A stretch of DNA of 64,000 nucleotides from Streptomyces sp. GQFP (GCF_021545335.1 NZ_CP089312.1:1302001-1366000); one strand, 5' to 3'. Positions 17,342 to 25,833 are shown, numbered from the stretch's first letter. Notes: a model not told the origin generated them from the sequence alone. Program-made: numbers and translations.

Positions 17342-18373
17342 TCAGGCCACCCCTTCCGGGGGTGGCCCGCTCGTGCCTCGTACCACCAACTTCGGTTCCA
17401 GGACGGCCTCTTGCGGTTCCAGCCCCGGCTTCTCCAGCCGCCGGACGGCGAAGTCCACCGCGTGCTCCGCCATCAGCACCGCGTCCTGGCGGACGGTGGT
17501 CAGGCCGATCGGCATGAGGTGGGAGAGGTGGCTGTCGTCGTACCCGACGACGGACAGATCGCGCGGGACCTCGACGCCACCCCGGGTCAGGGCCATCAAC
17601 AGGCCCATCGCACTGCGGTCGTTGCCCGCGAGGACCGCGGTGGGCAGCGGCTGCCCCTGGTCGCGTTCCGCCAGGAGCAGTTGCCCGGTCTCGATGCCCG
17701 ACCGCTCCGTGTGATCGCCGGGAATCACCCGGACCTCGGGCTCCAGTCCGTGCCTGCGCATCGCAGCCCGGTAGGCGCGCCGGCGGTCGGCCGACCCCGG
17801 GCCGCGTCCGCCGTCGATGTGCGTGATCCGGCGGTGCCCGAGTTCGACGAGGTGGTCCATGGCCTGCCGTATGCCCTTGCCCTCGGCACTGTGCACGGAG
17901 TCCACGGGGGCGCCGGGGACGCGGCGGCCGACCGAGACGACGACCGTGCGGGCGCCGAGCGCGTCGAGGTAGGCGGCATCGGCGGCGGAGCCAAGGACGA
18001 TCAGCGCTTCGCAACGGTGACTGAGCAGGGCCTCGACGGCCTTGGCCTCGCTGCGGCCCTGGGCGGCGGCGGAGAGCAGCACGTCGTAGCCGAGGTGTTC
18101 GGCCGCCGGGTAGATGCCCTCGATGAGGTCCGTGTGGAAGGCCTGGTGGACGGTGAACATCACGCCGAGGGTGCGGCTGCGGCCCCGGGCGAGGAGCCGG
18201 GCCGCGTTGTCGGGGCGGTAGCCGATCTCGTCCGCGATCCGGAGCACCCGTTCCCGGGTCTCCTCACTGGCTCCCGGCTGGTTGCGGAAGACGATCGAGA
18301 CGAGCGCCCGGGAGACGCCCGCCTTCTCGGCGACGTCCACCATCGTGGGCCGCTGCCTGCCCGACGCATCCAC
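17342..18373 (-). CDS. LacI-family transcriptional regulator
   Basis: Sugar-responsive repressor, 343 residues. The N-terminal HTH and hinge are clear (PTMVDVAEKAGVSRALVSIVFRN ... ADEIGYRPDNAARLLA), followed by a type-1 periplasmic-binding fold (LGVMFTV, EALIVLG, AVLAGNDRSAMGLL, SVVGYDD). GTG at 18373 gives the usual short lead before the HTH, with GGAGGG 11 bases upstream; an ATG at 18424 would add 17 residues. It diverges from the Gfo/Idh gene, with a perfect 16-bp palindromic operator between, and a near copy of the site precedes the binding-protein gene, so one regulator probably controls all three transcripts. Confidence 0.9.
   Translation of the reverse strand: MDASGRQRPTMVDVAEKAGVSRALVSIVFRNQPGASEETRERVLRIADEIGYRPDNAARLLARGRSRTLGVMFTVHQAFHTDLIEGIYPAAEHLGYDVLLSAAAQGRSEAKAVEALLSHRCEALIVLGSAADAAYLDALGARTVVVSVGRRVPGAPVDSVHSAEGKGIRQAMDHLVELGHRRITHIDGGRGPGSADRRRAYRAAMRRHGLEPEVRVIPGDHTERSGIETGQLLLAERDQGQPLPTAVLAGNDRSAMGLLMALTRGGVEVPRDLSVVGYDDSHLSHLMPIGLTTVRQDAVLMAEHAVDFAVRRLEKPGLEPQEAVLEPKLVVRGTSGPPPEGVA
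17345..17367. terminator. hairpin embedded in the lacI-type gene end
   Basis: Perfect 9-bp stem GGCCACCCC / GGGGTGGCC with a 5-base loop, 9 bases after the binding-protein stop. It lies inside the last codons of the opposite-strand LacI gene (encoding its PPPEGVA tail), so termination of the plus transcript is written into coding sequence. Confidence 0.65.
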
Positions 18374-18441
18374 CTGTGAACCAACCCTCCGAAGCCATTG
18401 ACATGACGTTTGAACAGGGGTCATCGTACTCGCAGCAGCGA

Positions 18442-18457
18442 ACTAGCGCGCGCTAGT
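18442..18457. promoter_or_regulatory. LacI-type operator, perfect palindrome
   Basis: ACTAGCGCGCGCTAGT is a perfect 16-bp palindrome with a central CG, the pattern expected for LacI-family sites. It lies between the lacI-type gene and the divergent Gfo/Idh gene. A 14/16 match occurs at 16236-16251. Confidence 0.8.
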
Positions 18458-18515
18458 AGAGCGCGGCAGAGCGATACGGGAACCCTGCGTGTCCCCGCGG
18501 AAAGGAACACCACTC

Positions 18516-19532
18516 ATGACTGTGCGTGTAGGCGTCATCGGCGCCGGCTGGATAGGCAAGGAGCACATCCGGCGCCTCACCGACACCGTCACCGGCGCGC
18601 GCGTCACCGCGGTCACCGACATCGACGCGGCCCGCGCCGAGGAGGCGGCGGCGCCGGCCGGGGCCCAGGTGCTGCCCGACGGGGCGGCCCTGATCGCGGC
18701 GGACGACGTGGACGCGGTGCTCGTGACGTCCTGGGGCCCGACCCACGCCGAGCACGTACTGAACGCGGTGGCCGCCGGGAAGCCGGTGTTCTGCGAGAAG
18801 CCCCTCGCCACCACCGTCGAGGACTGTCTGCGCATCGTCGAGGCCGAGACGGCACTCGGCCGCCGCCTGGTCCAGGTCGGCTTCATGCGCCGCTACGACG
18901 CCGGCTACCGGAAGATGAAGCAGGTCATCGACTCGGGCCGGATCGGCGAGCCGCTGATCGTGCACTGCGCCCACCGCAACCCGACGGTCCCCGAGTCGTA
19001 CACGTCGGCGATGGCCGCCCTGGACACGGCCGTGCACGAGGTCGACGTACTGCGCTGGCTGCTCGACGACGAGATCGTCTCCGCCCAGGTGGTCGTCCCG
19101 CGCGCCACCGGCAAGCGGTTCGACCATCTCAGGGATCCTCAGATCATGCTCTTCGAGACCGCCAAGGGCGTCCGGATCGATCTGGAGGTCTTCGTCAACT
19201 GCCAGTACGGCTACGACATCCAGTGCGAGGCGGTCGGCGAGGAGGGCGTCGTCAGGCTGCCCGACCCCGCCTCCGTCGGGCTGCGCAGCGCGGGCCGGCA
19301 CAGCACGGAGATCCTCACGGACTGGGTGGACCGTTTCACGGACGCCTTCGACACCGAGTTCCGCGAGTGGATCGCCGGCGTCTCGGCGGCTGCCGAGCCC
19401 ACCGGCCCGTCCGCCTGGGACGGCTACGCCGCGACCGTCATCACCAGCGCGACCGTCGAGGCCCTGGAGTCGGGCAGCGTCGTCGCCACCGACCTCAAGC
19501 CCCGCCCCGCGCTCTACGGAGGTGCCGCGTGA
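18516..19532 (+). CDS. Gfo/Idh/MocA oxidoreductase (inositol dehydrogenase-like)
   Basis: NAD(P)-dependent sugar or cyclitol dehydrogenase, 338 residues. A Rossmann domain opens with [19 protein letters not shown]; the family Lys motif is [10 protein letters not shown] and the second domain carries the catalytic region around [14 protein letters not shown] (Asp/His). AAGGA precedes the ATG at 18516. It resembles inositol 2-dehydrogenases but also other sugar dehydrogenases, so the substrate is left open. The stop overlaps the start of the isomerase gene (GTGA). Probably induced when the LacI regulator leaves the operator at 18442-18457. Confidence 0.88.
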   Translation: MTVRVGVIGAGWIGKEHIRRLTDTVTGARVTAVTDIDAARAEEAAAPAGAQVLPDGAALIAADDVDAVLVTSWGPTHAEHVLNAVAAGKPVFCEKPLATTVEDCLRIVEAETALGRRLVQVGFMRRYDAGYRKMKQVIDSGRIGEPLIVHCAHRNPTVPESYTSAMAALDTAVHEVDVLRWLLDDEIVSAQVVVPRATGKRFDHLRDPQIMLFETAKGVRIDLEVFVNCQYGYDIQCEAVGEEGVVRLPDPASVGLRSAGRHSTEILTDWVDRFTDAFDTEFREWIAGVSAAAEPTGPSAWDGYAATVITSATVEALESGSVVATDLKPRPALYGGAA

Positions 19533-20398
19533 AGATCGCCCTCGACCCCTACATGTTCCGTGCGCTGCCGATCGACGCCATGGTGCGCACGGTGGCCGAA
19601 CTCGGCTACGAGTACATCGAGTTGTCGCCGCGCGACGACTTCATGCCGTTCTTCCTGCATCCGCGCGCGGACGACGAGCGGATCGCGGAACTCAAGAACT
19701 CCCTGCGCGCACACGGCGTGCAGCTGTCGTCCGTGCTGCCGCTGTACAAGTGGTCCTCACCCGACGAGGGCGAGCGGCAGGCCGCCGTCCGCTACTGGAA
19801 GCGGATGATCGAGATCACCGCCGACCTCGAATGCCCGCTGATGAACTCGGAGTTCAACGGCCGCCCCGAGCGCGCCGCCGAGAGCGAGGCCGCGTTCTGG
19901 CGCTCGCTGGAGGAGCTGCTGCCGCTGTTCGAGCGCGAGGGCATCGCGCTGAACCTGGAGGCCCACCCGGACGACTTCTGCGAGGAGAACACTCCGGCGG
20001 TCGACCTGGTCCGGGCCGTCAACAAGCCCTGGGTGAACTACCTCTACTGCGCCCCGCACTCCTTCCATCTCTCCGGCGCCTCGGAGGTCGGTGCGGACAT
20101 CGCGGCGATGATGCGGTACGCGGGCGACAAGCTCCAGCACGTCCACATCGCGGACTCCTTCAACCACAAGGCTTCGTCGGGCCTGCGCTACATCCTCAAC
20201 CCGCCCGGCACCACGGCCCGTATCCATCAGCACCTGGACATCGGCCAGGGCGAGGTCGACTGGAACGTCTTCTTCTCCACCCTGCGCGAACTGGACTTCG
20301 ACGGCGTCGCCACCGCCTGCGTCTTCGCCTGGGAGGAACGCGCCAAGGAATCCTCCGCGTTCATGCTCGACCGCATTCGCAAGGAACTGGGGGCGTGA
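19529..20398 (+). CDS. sugar phosphate isomerase/epimerase (TIM barrel)
   Basis: 289-residue xylose-isomerase-like TIM-barrel protein of the IolE/IolI/hydroxypyruvate-isomerase group. Metal-binding positions are suggested by [23 protein letters not shown] and the terminal CVFAWEERA. The GTG at 19529 has GGAGGT five bases upstream and overlaps the dehydrogenase stop, so the two are coupled. A dehydrogenase followed by an epimerase or dehydratase of this fold is the standard arrangement for inositol-like or keto-sugar catabolism; the exact reaction is not determined by sequence. A strong hairpin follows. Confidence 0.87.
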   Translation: MKIALDPYMFRALPIDAMVRTVAELGYEYIELSPRDDFMPFFLHPRADDERIAELKNSLRAHGVQLSSVLPLYKWSSPDEGERQAAVRYWKRMIEITADLECPLMNSEFNGRPERAAESEAAFWRSLEELLPLFEREGIALNLEAHPDDFCEENTPAVDLVRAVNKPWVNYLYCAPHSFHLSGASEVGADIAAMMRYAGDKLQHVHIADSFNHKASSGLRYILNPPGTTARIHQHLDIGQGEVDWNVFFSTLRELDFDGVATACVFAWEERAKESSAFMLDRIRKELGA

Positions 20399-20401
20399 AC
20401 G

Positions 20402-20436
20402 GCCGCCCCATCGGCGGGAGTCGACGATGGGGCGGC
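20402..20436. terminator. hairpin terminator
   Basis: Perfect 11-bp stem GCCGCCCCATC (20402-20412) with GATGGGGCGGC (20426-20436), beginning 4 bases after the isomerase stop codon. Confidence 0.8.
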
Positions 20437-20576
20437 AACCCGTCGGCCCTTCGGGGCGACACGGACCCACGCGCACCCGGCCTGACCTGACCCCGCGCCC
20501 GCCCCGGCTAGCGTGAGCCTCACAAAAACACCGAAGGACGACATTCCGCACCCCTTCCCCTGTGAGGCGTTCCGTC

Positions 20577-20996
20577 ATGAGTCTGAGCATCCGCAACCAG
20601 ATCCCCGGTACCGTCACCGCGGTCACCGCCGGAGAGGTCATGGCCACCGTCAAGGTCCGGCTCGACGGCGGTCAGGACCTCACCGCCGCGATCACCCGGG
20701 AGTCCGTCACGGAACTCGGCCTTGTCGAGGGCACCGTCGTGCGCGCCCTGGTCAAGTCCACGGAGGTCTCGCTGGCCACCGCCGCCGTCGAGGGCGTCTC
20801 CATCCGCAACCAGCTCCCCGGCACGGTCGCCGGCATCACCACGGGTGCCGCCATGGCCTCCGTCAAGGTCGCCGTCACGGGCGGTGAACTGACGGCCGCG
20901 ATCACCACGGAGGCAGTGGACGATCTGGGCCTGGCCGCTGGTTCACCGGTCGTCGCCCTGATCAAGTCGACGGAGGTCTCCCTTGCGACCGGATGA
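20577..20996 (+). CDS. molbindin-type di-Mop protein
   Basis: 139 residues made of two Mop (TOBE-like) domains in tandem. The repeats start SIRNQIPGTVTAVTAGEVMATV and SIRNQLPGTVAGITTGAAMASV and both end in IKSTEVSLAT or VKSTEVSLAT. Molbindins bind molybdate or tungstate oxyanions at subunit interfaces and buffer or store them in the cytoplasm. The ATG at 20577 follows GAGG. It stands alone, with no modABC genes nearby. Strong similarity between the halves shows internal gene duplication. Confidence 0.92.
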   Translation: MSLSIRNQIPGTVTAVTAGEVMATVKVRLDGGQDLTAAITRESVTELGLVEGTVVRALVKSTEVSLATAAVEGVSIRNQLPGTVAGITTGAAMASVKVAVTGGELTAAITTEAVDDLGLAAGSPVVALIKSTEVSLATG

Positions 20997-21000
20997 CCAG

Positions 21001-21040
21001 GTGAGCGGGTGAGCGGGTGAGCGGGTGACCGGGTGGGCAG
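21001..21040. repeat. 8-bp tandem repeat GTGAGCGG x5
   Basis: GTGAGCGG three times (21001-21024), GTGACCGG, then GTGGGCAG. It lies four bases after the molbindin stop. The unit contains TGA. Confidence 0.8.
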
Positions 21041-21090
21041 ATGGACGGGCGTGGGCCCACCGGCTGCTCCCGACCGCCGTGGTGGCGCAC

Positions 21091-21118
21091 AGTAACCGGA
21101 GACTGTAGTCCGGTTGCT
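21091..21118. promoter_or_regulatory. TetR-type operator in front of a truncated regulator
   Basis: Inverted repeat AGTAACCGGA (21091-21100) and TCCGGTTGCT (21109-21118), nine of ten positions paired, with AACCGGA/TCCGGTT perfect. Spacing and composition resemble many TetR operators. The only regulator sequence nearby is the headless TetR remnant starting 12 bases later. Confidence 0.6.
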
Positions 21119-21129
21119 AGGCCGGACGT

Positions 21130-21519
21130 ATGGCTGCGGCGGAGGGCGTGAAGGCGGCCGATCGCGGCCTGAGCGACCTGTTCACCCTCCGGCTGCCCGA
21201 CTCGGAGGTCGCGACGATCCTCTGCGACCGGCAGTCCGCCGCCCTGACCAAGCTCGTGCGGCAGGCCCAGGAAGCCGGAGCCCTGCGGGACGACTTCGTG
21301 CCGGAGGACGTTCTCCTGTTCCTGCTGGCCAATGCGGGGGTCGTGAAGGTGACCCGGTGCGCCGCCCCGCACGCTTGGCGACGCCTGGTCGCGTTCCTGC
21401 TGACGGCGTGCAGGGCGGACCACACGGACCCGCTGCCTGCCGCGCCCACACCACTGCAGGCGGAGCGGGCTCTGATCGGCCACGCGGAGACGAAGGGCCT
21501 GGGGTCGCACCGACCGTGA
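21130..21519 (+). pseudogene. TetR C-terminal domain remnant lacking HTH
   Basis: 129-codon open frame with normal high-GC codon use. It reads like helices of a TetR ligand-binding domain (ALTKLVRQAQEAGALRDDFVPEDVLLFLLANAGVVK, then AWRRLVAFLLTACRA). The first 30 residues hold no helix-turn-helix, and only about 130 bases separate it from the preceding gene, too little to hide one. I infer a 5' deletion that brought an operator next to the surviving C-terminal part. It could still be translated from the ATG at 21130, as a possible dimerisation or decoy protein. Confidence 0.6.
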
Positions 21520-21701
21520 CGGCCGTTCCGGGGACCCCAGGTGCCCATTCGATGTCTCGCGCATCACACCCGTCCCACTCACCGCAGGGGGAATAAGCGG
21601 AGAGTTCAGTCCAGTTACCTGATCCAAGAGCATCCAGGAACAGGGTGTCGACGCGTCCACCGAGGTGTCGTGTCCTCGGCCGATCAGGAGGCTGTCGGAC
21701 G

Positions 21702-22535
21702 ATGAGCTGCATCACGGCGTGTGCCCCGCGCCGTCGCGCACACCGCGAGGAACGCCGGGGACGCCTCGCGCCGTCCAAGGTGATCACGGGCAGGGGCCTG
21801 CGGCGCGGGGCGGCGGGTGTGGCGGGAACGGGTCTCGTGTACGGCGGCCTCCTCGCCGTGACGGCGGACGGCAACGCCCTCTTCGGCTTCGGCTGGGCGG
21901 GGTCCGCCGCCGAGAACGCCCGTCCGTTCGGGACCGCCGTGACAGCCGGCTGGGCGACGGTAAGCGAGGCCACGACGGTGACCCTAGGCCACGTCGAGAC
22001 CTTCGCCGCCTGGCCCTTGATGGCGCTGACCCTGTTCTGGCTGGCGTCCCGGAACCAGCCGGTCTATCTGCGCGGCGCCCTCGCGCTGTTCGTGTCCAAC
22101 GCGGCCGGTCTGGCCGTCTTCGCCTCCGTCCAGGGCTTCCCGGCGGACGAGGCGGCCCTCGTCGGCGGCTACTTGGCGTTGCCGGGCGTGCTGGCGGGCG
22201 GGTATGTGCTGATGGCGCTGGCGGTCGTCGCCCTCACAGCGAGGTGCCGGGTACGGGCCGCGGCGACGGCCGTCGCGCTGTTCGCGGTCACGGCGGCGGT
22301 ACTGACCCCGGACCACCACGCGCTCGGCACGCTGTCGGCCGCGGTAGCGCCGCTGCTGGCGTGGTACGGCATCGCGGCTCTCGAGTCCCGCCGGGCAGCC
22401 GGGCGCCGAAGCGTCGATGCGGTCCCGCCCGTCACCGTGCCGGAGGCGGGCGTGGTCGCCCTCCGGCCGCGCGCCGAGGCCGCCCCGGAGGAACGGACCG
22501 GCTCCGATCCCGTACCGCTGCCGAGGGCGGGCTGA
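21702..22535 (+). CDS. hypothetical integral membrane protein
   Basis: 277 residues, unrecognised family. After a basic N terminus (about 35 residues) there are about six hydrophobic segments: GAAGVAGTGLVYGGLLAV, a pair around WATVSEATTVTLGHVETFAAWPLMALTLFWLA, ALALFVSNAAGLAVFASV, YVLMALAVVALTA, and AVALFAVTAAVLT plus a final helix. A polar tail of about 50 residues ends the protein. AGGAGG at 21686-21691 supports the ATG at 21702. Upstream sequence (21520-21701) shows only a short TTCAGTCCAGTTACCTGA stretch resembling the operator at 21091. It sits among gene remnants. Confidence 0.6.
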   Translation: MSCITACAPRRRAHREERRGRLAPSKVITGRGLRRGAAGVAGTGLVYGGLLAVTADGNALFGFGWAGSAAENARPFGTAVTAGWATVSEATTVTLGHVETFAAWPLMALTLFWLASRNQPVYLRGALALFVSNAAGLAVFASVQGFPADEAALVGGYLALPGVLAGGYVLMALAVVALTARCRVRAAATAVALFAVTAAVLTPDHHALGTLSAAVAPLLAWYGIAALESRRAAGRRSVDAVPPVTVPEAGVVALRPRAEAAPEERTGSDPVPLPRAG

Positions 22536-22536
22536 C

Positions 22537-22692
22537 GGCGGTCACTTGACCGGACTCGGCCTCGCCATCGTCCGCGACGTCGCCGAGGTCCACGGCGGCA
22601 CGGTGACCGCGGGCCCCCGCCCGGGCGGCGGGGCCCGGATCGGCTTCACCGTGGCGGGTTCGCGCCTGCTGCCCGGGGCCGAAGCCGACTGA
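22537..22692 (+). pseudogene. histidine-kinase C-terminal remnant
   Basis: About 50 codons that read GLGLAIVRDVAEVHGGTVTA ... GARIGFTVAG, the G2 box and last strand of a HATPase domain. It begins two bases after the stop of the membrane-protein gene, in another frame, and has no upstream kinase sequence. It is the broken tail of a sensor kinase. I see nothing coding in 22693-22860. Confidence 0.8.
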
Positions 22693-22860
22693 CCTGCCCG
22701 TGGACGGGCCGGGTCCGGCCGACCGACGAAGGCTGGTCCGTCGGGTGGCCCTCTGAACAGGCCTTTTCCATCGAGCCTTCCGCGAGGCGGAAGCAGTATT
22801 GCGCCCCCCTGACGCCCTTCCGGACGATGTCGCCATCACCCAACGACGGGAGCCGCAACG

Positions 22861-23925
22861 ATGCCGCACACCACCGCCTTCGCCAGGAACCAGTGGTACG
22901 TCGCCGCCTACAGCCACGAGGTGGGGCGGGAGCTGCTCGGACGGACGATTCTCGGGGAGCCGCTCGTCTTCTATCGCACCGAGGGCGAGGGGACGCCGAT
23001 AGCCCTGCACGACCGCTGTGTGCACCGCCGGTACCCGCTCTCCGAGAGCGGACTCGACGGCGACCGGATCGTGTGCGGTTACCACGGCTTCACCTACGAC
23101 ACCACTGGTACGTGCGTGTACGTGCCGGGGCAGAAACGGGTGCCGCGCACCGCCCGCGTCGCCTCCTACCCGGTCGTCGAGCAGGACTCGCTGATCTGGG
23201 TCTGGATCGGCGACCCGGCACTGGCCGACCCGCAGACCATCCCGCGCGCCCGGCACCTCGACTCCCCCGGCTGGACGACCATCCAGGGCATGGAGCCGAT
23301 CGACGCCGACTACGGGCTCCTGGTCGACAACCTGCTCGACCTCTCCCACGAGACCTATCTGCACGGCGGCTACATCGGCACCCCCGAGGTCGCCGAGACG
23401 CCGATCACCACCGAGGTCGACGAGGGCGCCGGGATCGTCCGGGTCAGCCGGCACATGGCGGACGCCGAATGCCCGCCGTTCTACGCCAAGTCGACCGGGA
23501 TCGAGGGGCGGATCACCCGCTGGCAGGACATCGAGTACCACGCGCCGTGCCTGTATCTGCTGCACAGCCGGATCGCGCCGGTCGGCGTGGTGCCCGAGGC
23601 GGACGGCAGCGACCCGAACGGCTTCCACACCGAGATCACGTACGCGATCACTCCGTCGTCCGACGGCAAGGTGTACGACTTCTGGATGGTCTCGCGGGAC
23701 TGGGCCACGGACGACGACGAGGTCACCGAGTTCCTGCGGAGCAACAACCACACGGTCGTCATGCAGGACGTCGTGGCGCTCAACCTCCTTCAGGAGACGC
23801 TGGGTTCGGAGCGCACCGGCTACCAGGAGCTGAGCATCAACATCGACACCGGTGGTCTCGCCGCCCGCCGTATCCTCGCCCGGCTGGTCGAGGAGGGCGA
23901 CAAGCCCGTGGAGAAGGTCCTGTGA
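22861..23925 (+). CDS. vanA: Rieske oxygenase, vanillate O-demethylase-like (VanA)
   Basis: Terminal oxygenase of 354 residues. The Rieske cluster ligands are Cys53 and His55 (CVH), Cys72 and His75 (CGYH). The mononuclear iron site is NLLDLSHETYLH with bridging Asp160 and ligands His163 and His168. With the reductase encoded downstream it should O-demethylate an aromatic acid such as vanillate, releasing formaldehyde. The stop overlaps the start of a 61-residue protein, which in turn overlaps the reductase gene. The exact aromatic substrate is inferred only from family resemblance. Confidence 0.88.
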   Translation: MPHTTAFARNQWYVAAYSHEVGRELLGRTILGEPLVFYRTEGEGTPIALHDRCVHRRYPLSESGLDGDRIVCGYHGFTYDTTGTCVYVPGQKRVPRTARVASYPVVEQDSLIWVWIGDPALADPQTIPRARHLDSPGWTTIQGMEPIDADYGLLVDNLLDLSHETYLHGGYIGTPEVAETPITTEVDEGAGIVRVSRHMADAECPPFYAKSTGIEGRITRWQDIEYHAPCLYLLHSRIAPVGVVPEADGSDPNGFHTEITYAITPSSDGKVYDFWMVSRDWATDDDEVTEFLRSNNHTVVMQDVVALNLLQETLGSERTGYQELSINIDTGGLAARRILARLVEEGDKPVEKVL

Positions 23926-24107
23926 GCAGCCCCACGGGCGAGGTCTACCGCATCGACTGGCTGCCGGGCACGGACATCCTGCACGGCACCTGTCACTGCG
24001 GCCGTGAACACAGCTCGCAGGACCCCATCGAGATGTGGGAGTGGATGCTCTCCCACCCCCAGGGACATCAGCCGCAGGCCGACCAGCCGCAAGGAAGCAG
24101 CTCATGA
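23922..24107 (+). CDS. 61-residue Cys/His-containing protein between vanA and vanB
   Basis: Small protein of unknown function: starts VSSPTGEVYRIDWLPGTDIL and holds CHCGREH followed by DPIEMWEWMLSHPQGH, then a Gln-rich tail. Cys, Cys, His and His suggest metal or cluster binding (inference). It overlaps vanA by four bases (GTGA) and vanB by four (ATGA), and its codon use matches its neighbours, so it is very likely translated with both. It could be an accessory subunit or chaperone for the oxygenase, or a regulatory peptide. Confidence 0.75.
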   Translation: MSSPTGEVYRIDWLPGTDILHGTCHCGREHSSQDPIEMWEWMLSHPQGHQPQADQPQGSSS

Positions 24108-25039
24108 GCGTGTACGAAGCCGAACTCGTCGTTGATCGGCGCGAGTTGGCCGCCGATGGCGTGCTCGCGCTCAGTCTGCGGCATCCGCTGGGTGAAGAAC
24201 TCCCGCCGTGGGAGCCCGGCGCCCATGTCGACGTCGTGCTCGGGCCCGAGCTGGAGCGCCAGTACTCGCTGTGCGGGGATCCGGCCGACCGGTCGGCGTG
24301 GCGGATCGCGGTGCTGCGCGAGCCGGACGGGCGCGGTGGATCGGCGTACGTGCACGGGCAGTTGGGGCTCGGCGACAAGGTCCGGGTACGCGGCCCCCGC
24401 AACCACTTCGCCCTCAAGCCGGCGCCCCGCTACCGCTTTGTCGCGGGCGGTATCGGCATCACCCCGATCCTGCCGATGCTCGCCGCCGCCGAGGCCGCGG
24501 GCGCCGAGTGGACCCTGCTGTACGGCGGGCGCACCCGCAACTCCATGGCGTTCACGGAGGAGTTGGAGCGGTACGGGGACAAGGTCACGTTCGCTCCGCA
24601 GGACGAGACGGGGCTCCTCGACCTCGACTCGGAGGTCGGGCGGCTGGCGGAGGGCACCCTCGTCTACTGCTGCGGTCCCGGGGCCCTTCTCGACGCGGTG
24701 GAGTCCGTCTGTCCGGGCGGTGCGCTGCACGTCGAGCGGTTCACGCCCAAGGCGCAACAGGGCGGTGACGACAGCGAGTTCGAGGTCGTGCTGCAGCGCA
24801 GCGGCCGTACGCTGACCGTGCCCGTCGACGTGTCCGTGCTTGACACCGTGCGCGAGGCCGGGGTCGAGGTGCTCTACTCCTGCACCGAGGGCACCTGCGG
24901 CACCTGTGAGACGGACGTCCTCGAAGGCACCCCGGACCACCGGGACTCGGTGCTCTCGGACGAGGAGCGGGAGGCGGGCGAGACGATGCTCATCTGTGTG
25001 TCCCGGTGCCGTGGTCCGCGGCTCGTCCTCGACCTGTAG
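24104..25039 (+). CDS. vanB: VanB-type ferredoxin reductase
   Basis: 311-residue electron-transfer partner of VanA. It has an FMN-binding beta-barrel (RQYSLCGDPADRSAWRIAVLREPDGRGGS), an NAD-binding domain (FVAGGIGITPILPML, YGGRTRNSMAF, YCCGPGALLDAV) and a C-terminal plant-type 2Fe-2S ferredoxin domain (YSCTEGTCGTCETDVL plus a later Cys in MLICVSRC). It passes electrons from NADH to the Rieske centre. AAGGA precedes the ATG, which overlaps the small-ORF stop. Its last 50 bases overlap the 3' end of the convergent IclR gene. Confidence 0.9.
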   Translation: MSVYEAELVVDRRELAADGVLALSLRHPLGEELPPWEPGAHVDVVLGPELERQYSLCGDPADRSAWRIAVLREPDGRGGSAYVHGQLGLGDKVRVRGPRNHFALKPAPRYRFVAGGIGITPILPMLAAAEAAGAEWTLLYGGRTRNSMAFTEELERYGDKVTFAPQDETGLLDLDSEVGRLAEGTLVYCCGPGALLDAVESVCPGGALHVERFTPKAQQGGDDSEFEVVLQRSGRTLTVPVDVSVLDTVREAGVEVLYSCTEGTCGTCETDVLEGTPDHRDSVLSDEEREAGETMLICVSRCRGPRLVLDL

Positions 25040-25808
25040 CCATCGCCAGGTCGGCCTCGATCCGGGCGACGGTCGCCAGGAGATGGGGCAGCAGGTCCCG
25101 GCGTACCGACTCCACGGAGTTGCGGCCGGCGTGGACGGGAATGTTCACGCCGGCCACCACCTCGCCGTCCCGGTCCCGCACCGGGGCGGCGACCGAGCGC
25201 AGCCCCTCCTCCAGTTCCTGGTCGACGACGGCGTACCCCTGTCGCCTCACGCGCTGAAGTTCCGCCCGCAGTACGGCCGTTGAGGTGATCGTCCGGTCGG
25301 TCAGCGGGCGCAGGTCGGCGCCGGCGAGGCGGGCGTCCAGCTCATCCTCGGGCAGATACGCGAGGATCACCCTTCCCACTGACGTGACGTGGGCCGGGAA
25401 GCGGGTGCCGACGGTGATGGCGGCGGTCATGATGCGGCGGATGGGGACGCGGGCCACGTACACGATGTCGTCGCCGTCCAGGACGCACAGCGAGGACGAC
25501 TCCCCCACCTGCGCGACGAGTTGCTCCAGATGCGGTTCCGCGATCTGCGGCAGGGTGAAGGCGGCGAGGTACGCGTAGCCGAGTTCCAGCACGCGTGGCG
25601 TGAGCCGGAAGAGCCGGCCGTCGCTGTGGACGTAGCCGAGGTCGGCGAGGGTGAGCAGGAAGCGGCGGGCGGCGGCACGGGTCAGTTCGCAGGCGCGGGC
25701 GACCTCGCTGAGCGTCAGCGCCGGGTGTTCGGCGTCGAAGGCGCGGATGACGGCCAGGCCGCGTTCGAAGGAGCGGACGAAGTGCGGGGCGCGGGCGGCA
25801 GCGGTCAT
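24990..25808 (-). CDS. IclR-family regulator (PcaR/PobR-like)
   Basis: 272 residues. N-terminal winged helix (SFERGLAVIRAFDAEHPALTLSEVARACELTRAAARRFLLTLADLGYV) and C-terminal effector domain (VARVPIRRIMTAAITVGTRFPAHVTSVGRVILAYL ... GLRSVAAPVRDRDGEVVAGVNI). This branch typically responds to aromatic acids such as protocatechuate or hydroxybenzoate. It diverges from the ABC operon and converges on vanB, overlapping it by 50 bases, so it is well placed to control both uptake and demethylation. A short inverted repeat at 25834-25848 may be its binding site. Confidence 0.9.
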   Translation of the reverse strand: MTAAARAPHFVRSFERGLAVIRAFDAEHPALTLSEVARACELTRAAARRFLLTLADLGYVHSDGRLFRLTPRVLELGYAYLAAFTLPQIAEPHLEQLVAQVGESSSLCVLDGDDIVYVARVPIRRIMTAAITVGTRFPAHVTSVGRVILAYLPEDELDARLAGADLRPLTDRTITSTAVLRAELQRVRRQGYAVVDQELEEGLRSVAAPVRDRDGEVVAGVNIPVHAGRNSVESVRRDLLPHLLATVARIEADLAMATGRGRAADHGTGTHR

Positions 25809-25833
25809 CGTAGCCTCCAGGGGACGTACGAGT

